A DNA stretch of 64,000 bases from DATAXI01 sp963756185 (GCA_963756185.1 CAVWMS010000001.1:1-64000); one strand, 5' to 3'; counted from the first letter of the stretch, positions 41,562-51,142 are shown. The notes: generated by a model not told the origin, from the letters alone. Program-made: numbers and translations.

Positions 41562-41954
41562 GGGCTGATCGACCCTGAGATAGCTAGAAACGTGCCCCTG
41601 CGCAGGAGGCGTTCAATTTTGAGACTCGGTCCTACAACCGACTTTTCATGCCACTTTGGGCTAAATTCGGCAGGCTTCCCAATTCGCATTGAAATGGGGG
41701 TTTGGCGGCGGGAAAATCGTCAGCAGGTGATCCATATGACTAGCAACTCAACCGCGGTCGGAACATGGGATTTCCTTCGTTTGAATCCCACGGCTTACCC
41801 GTGACCCCCTAAATACCAAGGCCTTGCAACCGCGCTGGCGGGGTGCAGTCGACAGTATGCCGTCTAGCGCAGGAACGAGGCCAAAGCCTCAACCCTTTTC
41901 GCGCCCCGAGCGGGCGCCCTGCATCCCTCAAAGAAACCCAAACCTAGGAATAAT
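41562..41954. other. intergenic region, no gene recognised
   Basis: 393 bp between divergent units, which should hold promoters for both. A 70-codon frame at 41592-41804 is not protein-like. I see no tRNA, riboswitch or strong terminator. A short inverted pairing GGCCAAAGCCTC lies near 41880. Confidence 0.4.
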
Positions 41955-44102
41955 ATGACTCAACAATTAACCATGGTGGCGATCTGGGCATTCATCATTG
42001 TCATCGCCCTGCCGCTGGCGATATGGCTGGCCTGCCGGCTGCTCGGGGTAAGATATATCCCGCACAGCTCGGTGGGCATCATCGAGAAATACTGGTCGCT
42101 GCGGGGATCGCTCCGAGAGGGGCGGATCGTGGCGGGAAGCGGAGAAGCGGGATTCCAGACGCGGCTGCTGCGTGGCGGCCTGCACCTTGGATTATTCCCG
42201 TGGCAATACCGGGTGCACCGGCAGGCGCTGGTGGCGGTGTCGGAAGGGAAGATTGGCTACGTCTACGCGCGCGACGGCAGCCCGCTGCAACCGGTGCAGA
42301 CGCTGGGCCAGGTGGTCGAGTGCAACCACTTCCAGGACGCGCAGGCGTTCCTGGTCAATGGCGGGCAGCGGGGCCGGCAACGGCTGATCCTGCGCGAGGG
42401 TGTTTATGCGATCAACCTGGCGCTGTTCGTGGTAATTACCGAGAGCAACGTGTTCTCCGGGCCGGTTCGGGAACGGGAGCAGACGAAGTATGGGGATTGG
42501 CAGCGAGAGCTGGGGATGCTGCGGGCGTTTGACCCGGTGGTTATTGGCTACGGGAGCCAGGAGTATCCGAAGGATGCCGGCGACCGGAACGACCTGCCCG
42601 ACGTGCAGGGGATGGAACTGCTGCCGAGCGACAACATCGGCGTGGTGAGCGTGCAGGATGGGCCGACGATCGGAGCGGGGGAGATCATTGCGCCGGAACT
42701 GCCGAAGCGGGAAGACGGCCTGGATCATAAATATTTCCAGGATCCCGAGGCGTTCCTGGAGCTGGGGGGACGGCGCGGGAAGCAGTTGCAGGTGCTGACG
42801 GATGGGACGTTCTTCATCAACCGCTGGTTTGCGACGGTGGAGATCAAGCCGAAGACGGTGATCCCAATCGGCTACGTGGGCGTGGTGGTCTCCTATTACG
42901 GCGGCCAGGGCGAAGATCTGACGGGAACCGGGTTCCGGTACGGGGAACAGGTGGAACCGGGGCACCGCGGCGTGTGGAAGCAGGCGCTGCCGCCCGGGAA
43001 GTTCGCGCTGAACCCGTATGCGCTGAAGGTGGAGCTGGTACCGACGGTGAACTTCGTGCTGCGGTGGATTACCGGGCAGACGGAGGCGCACCAGTACGAC
43101 GCGGAGTTGTGCAGCATCGAGCTGGTGACGGCGGACGGATACGAGCCGCTGCTGCCGCTATCGCTGATCCTGCACATCGATTACCAGAAGGCGTCGCGCG
43201 TGGTGCAGCGGTTCGGCGATGTGAAGCGGCTGATCTCGCAGACGCTGGACCCGATGCTGACATCGTATTTCCGCGACGTGGCGCAGAGCTCGCACATGCT
43301 GGACCTGCTGACCAAGCGCGAAGAAATCCAGGAAAAGGCCACGGAGGAATTGGGCCGGCGTTTCCAGGGTTATGACATCGAGTGCGTGGCGGTGCTGATC
43401 GGGCGGCCCGAGCCGAAAATCGACGCGGCGCGCCCAGATTACAATCCGATCGAGCAACTGTTCAACCAATTGCGGATGCGGCGCCTGGCCGAGGAGCAGA
43501 AGGAGACCTTCTCCAAGCAGGAGGAGGCGGCGGTAAGGCAGAAGGAATTGAACCACGCCTTCGCCGCGGCGGAGAAGCAGAAAGAACTCACGGAGACGCG
43601 CATCGGCATCGAGCTGGCCGCAAACCGCGGCGAGGCGCAACTGGCGGAAGCGCAAGGGCTGGCCAAGCGCGACGTGGCGCGGGCCGAGGGTGAATCGCGC
43701 TCGAAGGAGCTGCTGGGCAAGGGCGAGGCGGCGCGGATCGCGCAGATCGGGTTGAGCGAGGCGGCGGTGCAGTTGCAAAAAATCCGCGCGTATGGCGACC
43801 CGAGGCTGTTCGCGCTGAACCTGGTGTCCGAGCATTTTGCCAACAGCACGCAACCGCTGGTGCCCGAGCGCCTGCTGGTGATGGGCGAGCAGGGACACAA
43901 CGGCAACGGCGAAGGCGAGAAGGCCCCGCAAATGGCCGGCGGCCAGGCGTTCGGCATGGTGGGCCAGTTGCTCACGCTGCTGCTGAGCGAACGCTCCGGG
44001 GTGAACATCGCCGGGAACCAGCCCGGGACGGAAGACCTGGAGAAGTTTGCGCGGGATATCGTCCAGCAGAAGGAGACCGCGGCGACCGCGGCGAAGAGCT
44101 GA
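41955..44102 (+). CDS. SPFH/flotillin-like membrane protein
   Basis: 715 residues. An N-terminal membrane anchor (MVAIWAFIIVIALPLAIWLA) is followed by two similar beta modules (about 95-170 and 225-300), both with FQDxxAFLxxGGxRGxQ and then INxxxFxVxI. The SPFH domain follows (PKTVIPIGYVGVVVSYYGGQ to IDYQKASRVVQRFGDV). A long helical/coiled-coil region rich in E, A, K and Q (about 500-640) follows, typical of flotillins. The tail is Gly-rich. Flotillins organise membrane microdomains as oligomers. It stands alone, followed by a terminator-like hairpin. Confidence 0.85.
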   Translation: MTQQLTMVAIWAFIIVIALPLAIWLACRLLGVRYIPHSSVGIIEKYWSLRGSLREGRIVAGSGEAGFQTRLLRGGLHLGLFPWQYRVHRQALVAVSEGKIGYVYARDGSPLQPVQTLGQVVECNHFQDAQAFLVNGGQRGRQRLILREGVYAINLALFVVITESNVFSGPVREREQTKYGDWQRELGMLRAFDPVVIGYGSQEYPKDAGDRNDLPDVQGMELLPSDNIGVVSVQDGPTIGAGEIIAPELPKREDGLDHKYFQDPEAFLELGGRRGKQLQVLTDGTFFINRWFATVEIKPKTVIPIGYVGVVVSYYGGQGEDLTGTGFRYGEQVEPGHRGVWKQALPPGKFALNPYALKVELVPTVNFVLRWITGQTEAHQYDAELCSIELVTADGYEPLLPLSLILHIDYQKASRVVQRFGDVKRLISQTLDPMLTSYFRDVAQSSHMLDLLTKREEIQEKATEELGRRFQGYDIECVAVLIGRPEPKIDAARPDYNPIEQLFNQLRMRRLAEEQKETFSKQEEAAVRQKELNHAFAAAEKQKELTETRIGIELAANRGEAQLAEAQGLAKRDVARAEGESRSKELLGKGEAARIAQIGLSEAAVQLQKIRAYGDPRLFALNLVSEHFANSTQPLVPERLLVMGEQGHNGNGEGEKAPQMAGGQAFGMVGQLLTLLLSERSGVNIAGNQPGTEDLEKFARDIVQQKETAATAAKS

Positions 44103-44134
44103 AGCCCCGCCTCTGGCGGGAGCGCGTTATCAAT

Positions 44135-44161
44135 TCCCGCCCGGTGTTAAGCCGGGCGGGA
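44135..44161 (+). terminator. GC-rich terminator hairpin
   Basis: Perfect 10-bp stem TCCCGCCCGG / CCGGGCGGGA with a 7-nt loop, followed by TTCTTGGTTG. It lies 33 bp after the SPFH gene stop. A smaller stem, CCCGCC/GGCGGG, precedes it at 44106-44120. Confidence 0.7.
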
Positions 44162-44202
44162 TTCTTGGTTGTTGCGCAGGAAAGACGGTGCAGATTGTGC
44201 GC

Positions 44203-44601
44203 ATGGTTCGAATCACCCCATTTAACGCATACAAAGCAAGATTCATCGCGGTTTTCGATGAGGCGATTGTTCGCCTTAGCAATGAATTCCCGAATGTGAA
44301 ATTCGGCCGGTGCGTTGAAGAATATCAGGTGTATCTTTCCGCGTTGATTTTAGATGCGGCCATCGATGCTCCCGACCTTGTCGAGTTGGTGATTGGCATT
44401 GCTGCTTCGGATGATGGCAAAACGTCTCTTGAAGCGGATCTGATTTGGGGCCACCCATCGGGAAATGTGGAGAGCAGCTTCGCGCCGGGGCCAGTCGATG
44501 CAAACGAGGAAAATCTTCAGAAGCTATATCTTGACCTGCCGCGATTGCTCGATGGGTTAAGGAGTGCGGTGATGAGGGCGCGACCCAAATCCACAAACTA
44601 A
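44203..44601 (+). CDS. hypothetical soluble protein
   Basis: 132 residues from the ATG at 44203, chosen because the frame upstream runs through the terminator. It is acidic and helical, with VYLSALILDAAIDAPDLVEL and NEENLQKLYLDLPRLLDGLR. No motif or signal peptide. It is followed within 9 bp by a Sel1-repeat protein; both are AT-richer than the flotillin gene. The family is not recognised, although the pattern resembles small immunity or chaperone-like proteins (weak). Confidence 0.5.
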   Translation: MVRITPFNAYKARFIAVFDEAIVRLSNEFPNVKFGRCVEEYQVYLSALILDAAIDAPDLVELVIGIAASDDGKTSLEADLIWGHPSGNVESSFAPGPVDANEENLQKLYLDLPRLLDGLRSAVMRARPKSTN

Positions 44602-44610
44602 AAAGAGCTA

Positions 44611-45201
44611 ATGGAGACCGATAGCTTCTTAAAACGGCAGGCTGCTCTGGGATCGTCAGATGCGAGTTTTCGGATGGGTTATCGCTTCGCTTTTGGGCGC
44701 GGCAGAAAGAGAGACTGGAGCCAGGTAGTCCGGTATTGGAAAAGGGCCGCAAATGCTGGCCATGTTCGTGCGGCATTTTACTTGGGAACTGTTTACGACT
44801 TTGGGAAAGGCGTCAAAACGAATCGGCGCCGTGCCATGTTTTGGTACGGCAAGGCAGCTAAATCTGGTCATCCTCAGGCGCAGTATAATCTGGCTCTCGG
44901 CTACGCCAATGGCGACGGCGTCCCGCGCGATCTGAAAAAGTACTTATACTGGCTACGCAAAGCCGACAAATCCGGTGAATCCGAGGCGTCATTGAATCTG
45001 GGCGTTTGTTATTACGAGGGTCGCGGAGTTAAAAGGAACTTAAAGCGAGCAGTGCAATTTTATTTGAAGGCGGCTACCGCCGGGGAGAAAAAGGCGCAAT
45101 GGAATTTGAGTCTTTGTTATCTGTACGGCGAGGGTGTGGCAAAAAATCTCCGACTTGCAAAAAAATGGTTGAGATTGTCCGGACGGACTCGGAAAATCTA
45201 G
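44611..45201 (+). CDS. Sel1-like repeat protein
   Basis: 196 residues built of about four Sel1/TPR-like repeats of 36 residues: AFYLGTVYDFGKGVKTNRRR, AQYNLALGYANGDGVPRDLK, ASLNLGVCYYEGRGVKRNLK, and AQWNLSLCYLYGEGVAKNLR. The repeat core A-x-x-x-L-G-x-x-Y-x-x-G-x-G-V is clear. Such proteins are scaffolds for protein interaction. There is no signal peptide, so it is probably cytoplasmic. It begins 9 bp after the preceding unknown gene. Confidence 0.9.
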   Translation: METDSFLKRQAALGSSDASFRMGYRFAFGRGRKRDWSQVVRYWKRAANAGHVRAAFYLGTVYDFGKGVKTNRRRAMFWYGKAAKSGHPQAQYNLALGYANGDGVPRDLKKYLYWLRKADKSGESEASLNLGVCYYEGRGVKRNLKRAVQFYLKAATAGEKKAQWNLSLCYLYGEGVAKNLRLAKKWLRLSGRTRKI

Positions 45202-45696
45202 ATGGAGTTTCTATTAATCCCGAATTCCGAAGTTGATCGGGGCGATCTGGCGCAATCTGCTGGCCGCGAGTGCCATTCGTCGGGCCTCACCGTATCTTTC
45301 AGATACGCTTCGGTCCTCCTCATGTCATCGCGACTCAGCATCTTGCACCATCTCATCCCCTCCAACATCGGAGTTCGGGTTAATTTGTCGGATTTTGGTT
45401 GGAAGCGGAGGAGGATGGGCATCGAAATGCGCTGCGCTGTTTCGATGCGGGCACGGCGGCTATTTGGCAGCGATGTGCGGACTCATTTTCTGCGGGCCGG
45501 TGTGATGGGAATTTTTAGGCCGCCGTGCCTGTTTTTGAAGGGCGGGGCGTCGCCCCGCGCCCCACTCAGGGGACAGCGGTCCCCTGAGAACCCCATGCGG
45601 TCGCTGGCGCGACAGATTGAAGCGAAAGTGCACTACTGTCTGGCAGTCCCTTCGGGACAACGTCGCGGCTGCGACTTTTTTAAGACGGGCTTAATT
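45202..45696. other. intergenic region with REP-like palindromes
   Basis: No convincing gene. A minus-strand frame at 45198-45422 (74 codons, starting MPILLRFQPKSDKLTR) is weak. Palindromes lie at 45542-45558 (GCGGGGCG T CGCCCCGC) and 45565-45588 (CTCAGGGGAC AGCG GTCCCCTGAG, 10-bp stem, 4-nt loop). The pair next to each other resembles REP elements and may also terminate transcription coming from either side. Confidence 0.55.
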
Positions 45697-46473
45697 TTAG
45701 CCCAGTGCGGTTTTCACTTCCGCCTTTATGAATTCGCGGTTGAGCTTTGTGATGAAGAGGGCGGAGATTTCGGCGGGGCAGACGGCTTCGCATTCGTAAT
45801 GGTTGCGGCAATTGCCGAAGCCTTCCTCGTCGTGTTTGGCGAGCATTTTCATCACACGCTCGGTGCGCTCGGGCTGGCCCTGGGGGAGGAGGGCGAGGTG
45901 CGAGACGCGGGCGGAGAGGAAGAGCATGGCGCTCGCGTTCGGGCAGGCGGCGACGCAGGCGCCGCAGCCGATGCAGGCGGCGGCGTCCATGGCGCGGTCG
46001 GCGACGGGCTTGGAAATGGGAATGCCGTTGGCGTCCTGCGGGGAGCCGGTGCGGACGGAGATGAAACCGCCGGCCTGCTGGATGCGGTCGAAGGCGGAGC
46101 GGTCGACGATGAGGTCGCGCAGAAGGGGGAAGGCGCGGGCGCGGAAGGGCTCGATGACAATGGTCTGGCCGTCGGGAAAATGGCGCATGTAAAGCTGGCA
46201 GGTGGTGGTGGCGCGGTTGGGGCCGTGGGCGGTGCCGTTGATGACCAGCGAGCACATGCCGCAAATGCCCTCGCGGCAATCGTGATCGAACGCGATCGGA
46301 TCCTCGTTTCGGGCGATCAATGTCTCGTTCACGATGTCGAGCATCTCGAGGAACGAGGCGTCGGCGGGGATTTCGCGCGCTTCGTATTCCACGAAGCGGC
46401 CCTGCGTTTGGGCGTTTTTCTGACGCCAGACGCGCAGCTTGTAGTTCCGTTTGGCTGGGCCTTGCGCGGTCAT
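45697..46473 (-). CDS. sdhB: succinate dehydrogenase/fumarate reductase iron-sulfur subunit
   Basis: 258 residues. An N-terminal [2Fe-2S] ferredoxin domain (CREGICGMCSLVINGTAHGP, with a further Cys in TTTCQLY) is followed by [4Fe-4S] and [3Fe-4S] motifs: CIGCGACVAACPNA and CRNHYECEAVCPAEI. It carries electrons from the flavoprotein to the cytochrome b subunit at the inner membrane. It overlaps sdhA by 4 nt; gene order is sdhC-sdhA-sdhB. Class is that of the Bacteroidetes/Bacillus b558 type. Confidence 0.95.
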   Translation of the reverse strand: MTAQGPAKRNYKLRVWRQKNAQTQGRFVEYEAREIPADASFLEMLDIVNETLIARNEDPIAFDHDCREGICGMCSLVINGTAHGPNRATTTCQLYMRHFPDGQTIVIEPFRARAFPLLRDLIVDRSAFDRIQQAGGFISVRTGSPQDANGIPISKPVADRAMDAAACIGCGACVAACPNASAMLFLSARVSHLALLPQGQPERTERVMKMLAKHDEEGFGNCRNHYECEAVCPAEISALFITKLNREFIKAEVKTALG

Positions 46474-48386
46474 TTGTAGCTCCGAACTGCGAGGTGGACG
46501 TTATCGAACTCGAGCGGCTCCTTGTGCAATTGCGGCGGGCCGTCGCCGACATATTCCCACGCGGAGACGTAGGAATATTCCGCGTCGTTGCGCTTCGCCT
46601 CTCCGTCGGGGGTCTGGAATTCTTCGCGGAAATGGGCGCCGCACGACTCGCGCCGGTTGAGCGCGTCGTAGCAGAGCAACTCGGCGAATTGCAGAAAATC
46701 AGCGACGCGCCCGGCTTTTTCGAGCGATTGGTTCAGCTCGTCGCCGTCGCCGAGGACGTTGACATCCTCCCAGAATTCCTCGCGCAACTGCGGGATGCGT
46801 TTCAGCGCCTCGCGCAGGCCGGCTTCGTTGCGGGCCATGCCGCATTTTTCCCACATCAGCAGGCCGAGTTCGCGGTGGAAATGATCGACCGACTTTTTTC
46901 CGCGGATGCCGAGGAGCCGCCGGGTGCGGTTGCGCACGTCTTCCTCGGCCTGTTTGAATGGCGGCGAGTCGGCACTTGGTTTTTTGCCGACCTGCCCGGC
47001 GAGGTAATTGCCGATGGTGCCCGGCAGGACGAAGTAGCCGTCGGCGAGCCCCTGCATGAGGGCGCTGGCGCCGAGGCGGTTGGCGCCGTGGTCGGAGAAA
47101 TTGGCCTCACCGAGGACGTGGAGACCCGGGAGGTTGCTCATGAGGTTATAGTCGACCCAGAGGCCGCCCATGGTGTAATGGACGGCGGGAAAGATGCGCA
47201 TCGGGGTCTTGTAAGCATCCTCGTTGGTGATCTTGTCATACATGTCGAAGAGGTTGCCGTAGCGTTCGCGGATGGCGCCCTCGCCGAGGCGCTTGATGGC
47301 GTCGGCGAAATCGAGATAGACGCCGAGGCCGGTGTCGCCGACGCCGCGGCCTTCGTCGCAGACTGCCTTCGCGGCGCGCGATGAAACGTCGCGCGCGGCG
47401 AGGTTGCCGAAGCTGGGATACTTGCGCTCGAGATAGTAATCGCGCTCGGCTTCGGGGATCTGGTTCGGGGGGCGCTTGTCGCCGGCTTTCTTCGGCACCC
47501 AGACGCGGCCATCGTTGCGCAGCGACTCGGACATGAGCGTCAGCTTCGATTGGTAAGGGCCGGTGACGGGGATGCAGGTCGGGTGAATCTGGGTGAAACA
47601 GGGATTGGCGAAGTAGGCGCCTTTCTTATAGGCGCGGAAGGCGGCGGTGACATTGCAACCCTTGGCGTTGGTCGAGAGGTAATAGACGTTGCCGTAGCCG
47701 CCGGTGGCAAGCACCACGGTATCGGCGGCGTGGGAGGAGATTGCGCCGGTTACCATGTCGCGGACGACGATGCCTTTCGCGTGTCCGTCGACCACGACGA
47801 GGTCGAGCATCTCCGTGCGCGGGAACATCTCGACGGCGCCGGCGGCGATTTGCCGGCAAAGCGCGCCGTAGGCGCCGATGAGCAATTGCTGCCCGGTCTG
47901 GCCGCGCGCGTAAAAGGTGCGGGAGACCTGGGCGCCGCCGAAGGAGCGATTGGCCAGCAGCCCGCCGTACTCGCGGGCGAAGGGGACGCCCTGGGCGACG
48001 CATTGGTCAATGATGGCGGTGCTGACCTGGGCGAGGCGGTAAACGTTCGCCTCGCGCGAGCGGAAATCGCCTCCTTTGACCGTGTCGTAAAAGAGCCGGT
48101 AAACGCTGTCGTTGTCGTTCTGGTAATTTTTCGCCGCGTTGATGCCGCCCTGCGCGGCGATGGAATGCGCGCGGCGCGGGGAATCCTGGTAGCAGAAGCA
48201 TTTTACGCGGTAGCCGAGTTCGCCGAGGGTGGCGGCGGCGGAGGCGCCGGCGAGGCCCGAGCCGACGACGATGATCTCGAATTTGCGGCGGTTGGCCGGG
48301 TTGATGAGCCGCGACTGGAACTTGTGGAGGTCCCATTTTTTCTCGATGGGTCCCTCGGGGATGTGGGCATCGAGGCCGTTGGTCAT
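46470..48386 (-). CDS. sdhA: succinate dehydrogenase/fumarate reductase flavoprotein subunit
   Basis: 638 residues from the ATG at 48386. This start is chosen because the preceding frame is the sdhC antisense shadow and because it overlaps the sdhC stop by 4 nt. The FAD-binding Rossmann motif is IIVVGSGLAGASAAATLGEL. The FAD-linkage and active-site region has RRAHSIAAQGGINAAKNYQN. The substrate region reads HPTCIPVTGPYQSKLTLMSE, later HYTMGGLWVDYNLMSN and HGANRLGASALMQGLADGYF. It oxidises succinate to fumarate (or the reverse) at the inner face of the membrane. The C-terminal helical domain is complete. Confidence 0.96.
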   Translation of the reverse strand: MTNGLDAHIPEGPIEKKWDLHKFQSRLINPANRRKFEIIVVGSGLAGASAAATLGELGYRVKCFCYQDSPRRAHSIAAQGGINAAKNYQNDNDSVYRLFYDTVKGGDFRSREANVYRLAQVSTAIIDQCVAQGVPFAREYGGLLANRSFGGAQVSRTFYARGQTGQQLLIGAYGALCRQIAAGAVEMFPRTEMLDLVVVDGHAKGIVVRDMVTGAISSHAADTVVLATGGYGNVYYLSTNAKGCNVTAAFRAYKKGAYFANPCFTQIHPTCIPVTGPYQSKLTLMSESLRNDGRVWVPKKAGDKRPPNQIPEAERDYYLERKYPSFGNLAARDVSSRAAKAVCDEGRGVGDTGLGVYLDFADAIKRLGEGAIRERYGNLFDMYDKITNEDAYKTPMRIFPAVHYTMGGLWVDYNLMSNLPGLHVLGEANFSDHGANRLGASALMQGLADGYFVLPGTIGNYLAGQVGKKPSADSPPFKQAEEDVRNRTRRLLGIRGKKSVDHFHRELGLLMWEKCGMARNEAGLREALKRIPQLREEFWEDVNVLGDGDELNQSLEKAGRVADFLQFAELLCYDALNRRESCGAHFREEFQTPDGEAKRNDAEYSYVSAWEYVGDGPPQLHKEPLEFDNVHLAVRSYK

Positions 48387-49078
48387 AGGTGGAGGAACCC
48401 GGTCATCACGGCGATGGGGATGGCGATGTAACCGAGACAAATGACGATGGCCAGGACGCGCCCGCCATTGACGAGCCAGGGGGCGAGCTTGGAGGAATTG
48501 AGGCCGAGGGTCTGGACAAAGCTGCCGAAGCCGTGGCTCAAGTGCATGCAAAGGAGAATCATTCCCACGATGTAAAAGCAGCTTGCGGCCGGCTGCTGGA
48601 AGCCCTCGACGACCATGCGGTAGATGTCGGGCTCCTCGGTGCCATTGGGGAGGGTCTGGTGGAGATTGGCGAAGTCAGGCCGGATGGTGTGGGTGGTGAA
48701 ATGGAGGATGTGGAAAACGACGAAGCAGAGGACGATGAGGCCGCTGACGATCATCGAGCGGCTGGCCCAGTCAGACTTGCGGTAATGCGGGGCTTCGTAG
48801 CGGTCTGGCCGGGCGCGGCGGTTCTCGATGGCGAGCTGGATGGTGACGACGATGTGAGTGACGAAGCAGGCGAACAGGAAGGCGCGGATGACCCAAAGCA
48901 GCGGCCCGAGGCTGTGAAGGAATGCGCCGTAGGCATTGATGCGGCCCTTGTTGGGCAGGAAAATCTGGAGATTGCCGACCAGATGGCCGAGCACGTAGGC
49001 AACGAGGACCAGTCCCGTGAGGGCGACGATCCACTTTTTGCCGATGGAAGAGCGGCAGAAGCGGGTGAAATTACTCAT
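48383..49078 (-). CDS. sdhC: succinate dehydrogenase cytochrome b558 subunit
   Basis: 231 residues, the length of the five-helix b558-type anchor. Helices lie at about 17-35 (VALTGLVLVAYVLGHLVGNL), 60-85, 105-130 (SMIVSGLIVLCFVVFHILHF), 165-190 (YIVGMILLCMHLSHGFGSFV) and 205-230. His residues suited to haem ligation lie in GHLVGNL, THIVVT, FHILHFTTH and HLSHGF. It anchors SdhAB and passes electrons to menaquinone. First gene of the operon, overlapping sdhA by ATGA. Confidence 0.93.
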   Translation of the reverse strand: MSNFTRFCRSSIGKKWIVALTGLVLVAYVLGHLVGNLQIFLPNKGRINAYGAFLHSLGPLLWVIRAFLFACFVTHIVVTIQLAIENRRARPDRYEAPHYRKSDWASRSMIVSGLIVLCFVVFHILHFTTHTIRPDFANLHQTLPNGTEEPDIYRMVVEGFQQPAASCFYIVGMILLCMHLSHGFGSFVQTLGLNSSKLAPWLVNGGRVLAIVICLGYIAIPIAVMTGFLHL

Positions 49079-49342
49079 TCTGCGCGACGTTCCGGAAGGG
49101 GAGGCAGGCGGGCGCTGGATGGTGAACCATGTTATTTTCGGAGGCGGGAACCGGCTTTCGAGGGCCGGCGAATGAATTACCTACTATGAGTTTGAATTTC
49201 GCTCAAGAGGTATGAAAGGGGGTGGAATTGGCGTCCAGGAGGAGGGTGTTCCGAAATTGATTTTGCGCTACAGAATAAAAGGCCAGAAAAATCGGTTTCG
49301 CGCCGAAAGGGTGGGTAGGTACTTGCGCTCGCCTCTGGACAA

Positions 49343-49419
49343 CTTTGCGTCTTTGCGCCTTTGCGTGAGTCCCTCATCCAGAAGGGATTAGCCTCACGCA
49401 AAGGCGCAAAGGCGCAAAG
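49343..49419 (+). repeat. 27-bp inverted repeat of TTTGCG(C/T)C units
   Basis: Left arm 49343-49369 and right arm 49393-49419 are complementary with one mismatch, with a 23-bp spacer. Each arm is itself a run of CTTTGCGCC-type units. It lies in the 540-bp gene-free stretch 49079-49618. Similar CGCAAAGGCGCAAAG repeats are, from memory, scattered in many environmental genomes. Confidence 0.75.
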
Positions 49420-49618
49420 AAAATCAGAACAGGCGACTCACGAAAAACCGCGGGATCGGAGGTCAAAACGCAACCCTACTGGTTTTCGGAGCAGTTATTT
49501 CCAATCCAAATACTTACTCCGAATTTCGGAACAGCCTCGGGAGGGGCGCACCACATGGAGATGGACGAAGCCGGGCTTGCCCGCGCCTGATTACGGCATA
49601 CCGTATCGAGGAATCAGT

Positions 49619-49849
49619 ATGATAAAGGAACACGATTGCGTTGTCTTGACCGTCGATCTGGCTGCCGAAGGGCTGGCCGCGGGCGATATCGGCACCGTCG
49701 TGCACGTCCACAAGGGCGGCGAAGGATACGAGGTTGAATTCATGACGCTGGATGGCCAGACGGTGGCCGTTTCAACTCTGCTGGCCAACCAAGTGCGTCC
49801 TATTGCCCGGCGAGAAATCGCCCATGTCCGATCCCTTGCGGCAGCGTAA
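49619..49849 (+). CDS. DUF4926 domain protein
   Basis: 76 residues from the ATG at 49619. Nearly all of it is one small beta-barrel-like domain: HDCVVLTVDLAAEGLAAGDI, GTVVHVHKGGEGYEVEFMTL, DGQTVAVSTLLANQVRPI. This matches my memory of DUF4926, a short domain of unknown function often near toxin-antitoxin genes and sometimes paired with DUF6883-type partners. No partner is adjacent here. The longer frame upstream (from 49361) runs through the inverted repeat and is rejected. Confidence 0.75.
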   Translation: MIKEHDCVVLTVDLAAEGLAAGDIGTVVHVHKGGEGYEVEFMTLDGQTVAVSTLLANQVRPIARREIAHVRSLAAA

Positions 49850-49971
49850 GAGGCGCACGGAGTGCAATCGGAAGACGCTCCAAACGGCTAAGAATCGTTC
49901 CTGCCGCCTTTGGCGTTGATAAGGCGTTCGGCGGCGGTTAGGTTGGCGGTTTTGAACAGGGAAAAAAACTT

Positions 49972-51124
49972 ATGAGAATCGCTTCCGTCGCGCCGTTTCT
50001 TGGGATGCTGGCCGTGGGATTGCTGTCCGGCTGCAACCAGTCCTCGACAAGCACCAACTCGACGCCGGCGCCGGATACCTGGAAGGTGGGCGAGTTTGCG
50101 TCGCTGACGGGAGGAAACGCCAGCTTCGGGCAGTCGTCGGACAAGGGGACGCGGATGGCCATCGACGAGATCAACGCGTCGGGCGGGGCGGGGGAAGAAT
50201 ATCGAGTTGATTACCGAGGACGACCGCTCGACGGCGGGCGAGCCCTCGACCATCATGCACAAGTTCATCTCGGAGGATCACGTCGTTGCGGTGCTGGGCG
50301 AGGTCGCTTCCTCGAAGTCGCTCGAGGCGGCGCCGATCTGCCAGGAAAACCACATCCCGATGATCTCGCCGGCCTCGACCAACGCGAAAGTGACGCAGGT
50401 GGGCGATTACATTTTCCGGGTCTGCTTCATCGATCCCTTCCAGGGGAAGGTGATGGCGAAGTTCGCGCTGTCGAAGGGTTGGACCAAGGTCGCGATCCTG
50501 AGGGACGTGAAGCAGGACTACAGCGTGGGGCTGGCCGATGCGTTTGAGAAATCGTTCACGGCCGGCGGAGGGACGATTGTGGCGAAGGAAGACTACAGCA
50601 CGGGCGACAAGGATTTTCGGGCGCAACTGACGGCGATCCAGGCGGCGAACCCGCAGGCGATCTTCGTGCCGGGCTATTATGCGGAAGTGGCGCTGATCGC
50701 GCGGCAGGCGCGGGAACTCGGCATCAAGGGGCCGCTGCTGGGCGGCGACGGATGGGTGGGCGAGTCGCTGCTGAAAGTGGCGGGCAACGCGCTGGACGGC
50801 AGCTTTTTCTCGAACCATTACTCGCAGGACGATCCGTCGCCGATCATCCAGAATTTTGTGAAGGCCTATCAAGCGAAGTATGGCGAAAAACCGGATGCGA
50901 TGGCGGCGCTGGGGTATGACTCGGCGAAACTGCTGGCGGACGCCATCAGCCGGGCGGGGACGGCGGACGAACCGAAGCTGCGCAACGCGCTGGCTGAGAC
51001 GCATGATTTCAAGGGCGTGACCGGCGACATCACGCTGGATGCGGACCGAAACGCCACGAAGGCGGCCGTGATCCTGACGATCGGCAACGGCGGCTTCCAA
51101 TTCGTCCAACGCGTCGAGCCTTAA
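49972..51124 (+). CDS. livK: branched-chain amino-acid ABC transporter substrate-binding lipoprotein (one frameshift)
   Basis: About 383 residues joined. It begins with a lipoprotein signal (MRIASVAPFLGMLAVGLLSG-C, lipobox LLSGC, Cys21). The Peripla_BP_6 domain follows: WKVGEFASLTGGNASFGQSS, MAIDEINASGG. The frame breaks at a G5 run near 50193; removing one G gives GKNIELITEDDRSTAG and joins to the second open frame (50207-51124), which is intact (FISEDHVVAVLGEVASSKSL, IPMISPASTNAKVTQVGDYI, FVPGYYAEVALIARQARELG). It binds leucine-type amino acids or similar for the LivHMGF transporter encoded next. Confidence 0.9.
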
Positions 51125-51142
51125 AAGCCATCCGCGCAATCC

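Noticed and set aside
41592..41804. 70-codon frame upstream of the SPFH gene
   Set aside because: No ribosome binding site and composition unlike a protein; probably promoter DNA.
45198..45422. 74-codon minus-strand frame after the Sel1 gene
   Set aside because: No recognised family and overlaps REP-like sequence context; kept only as a note in the intergenic entry.
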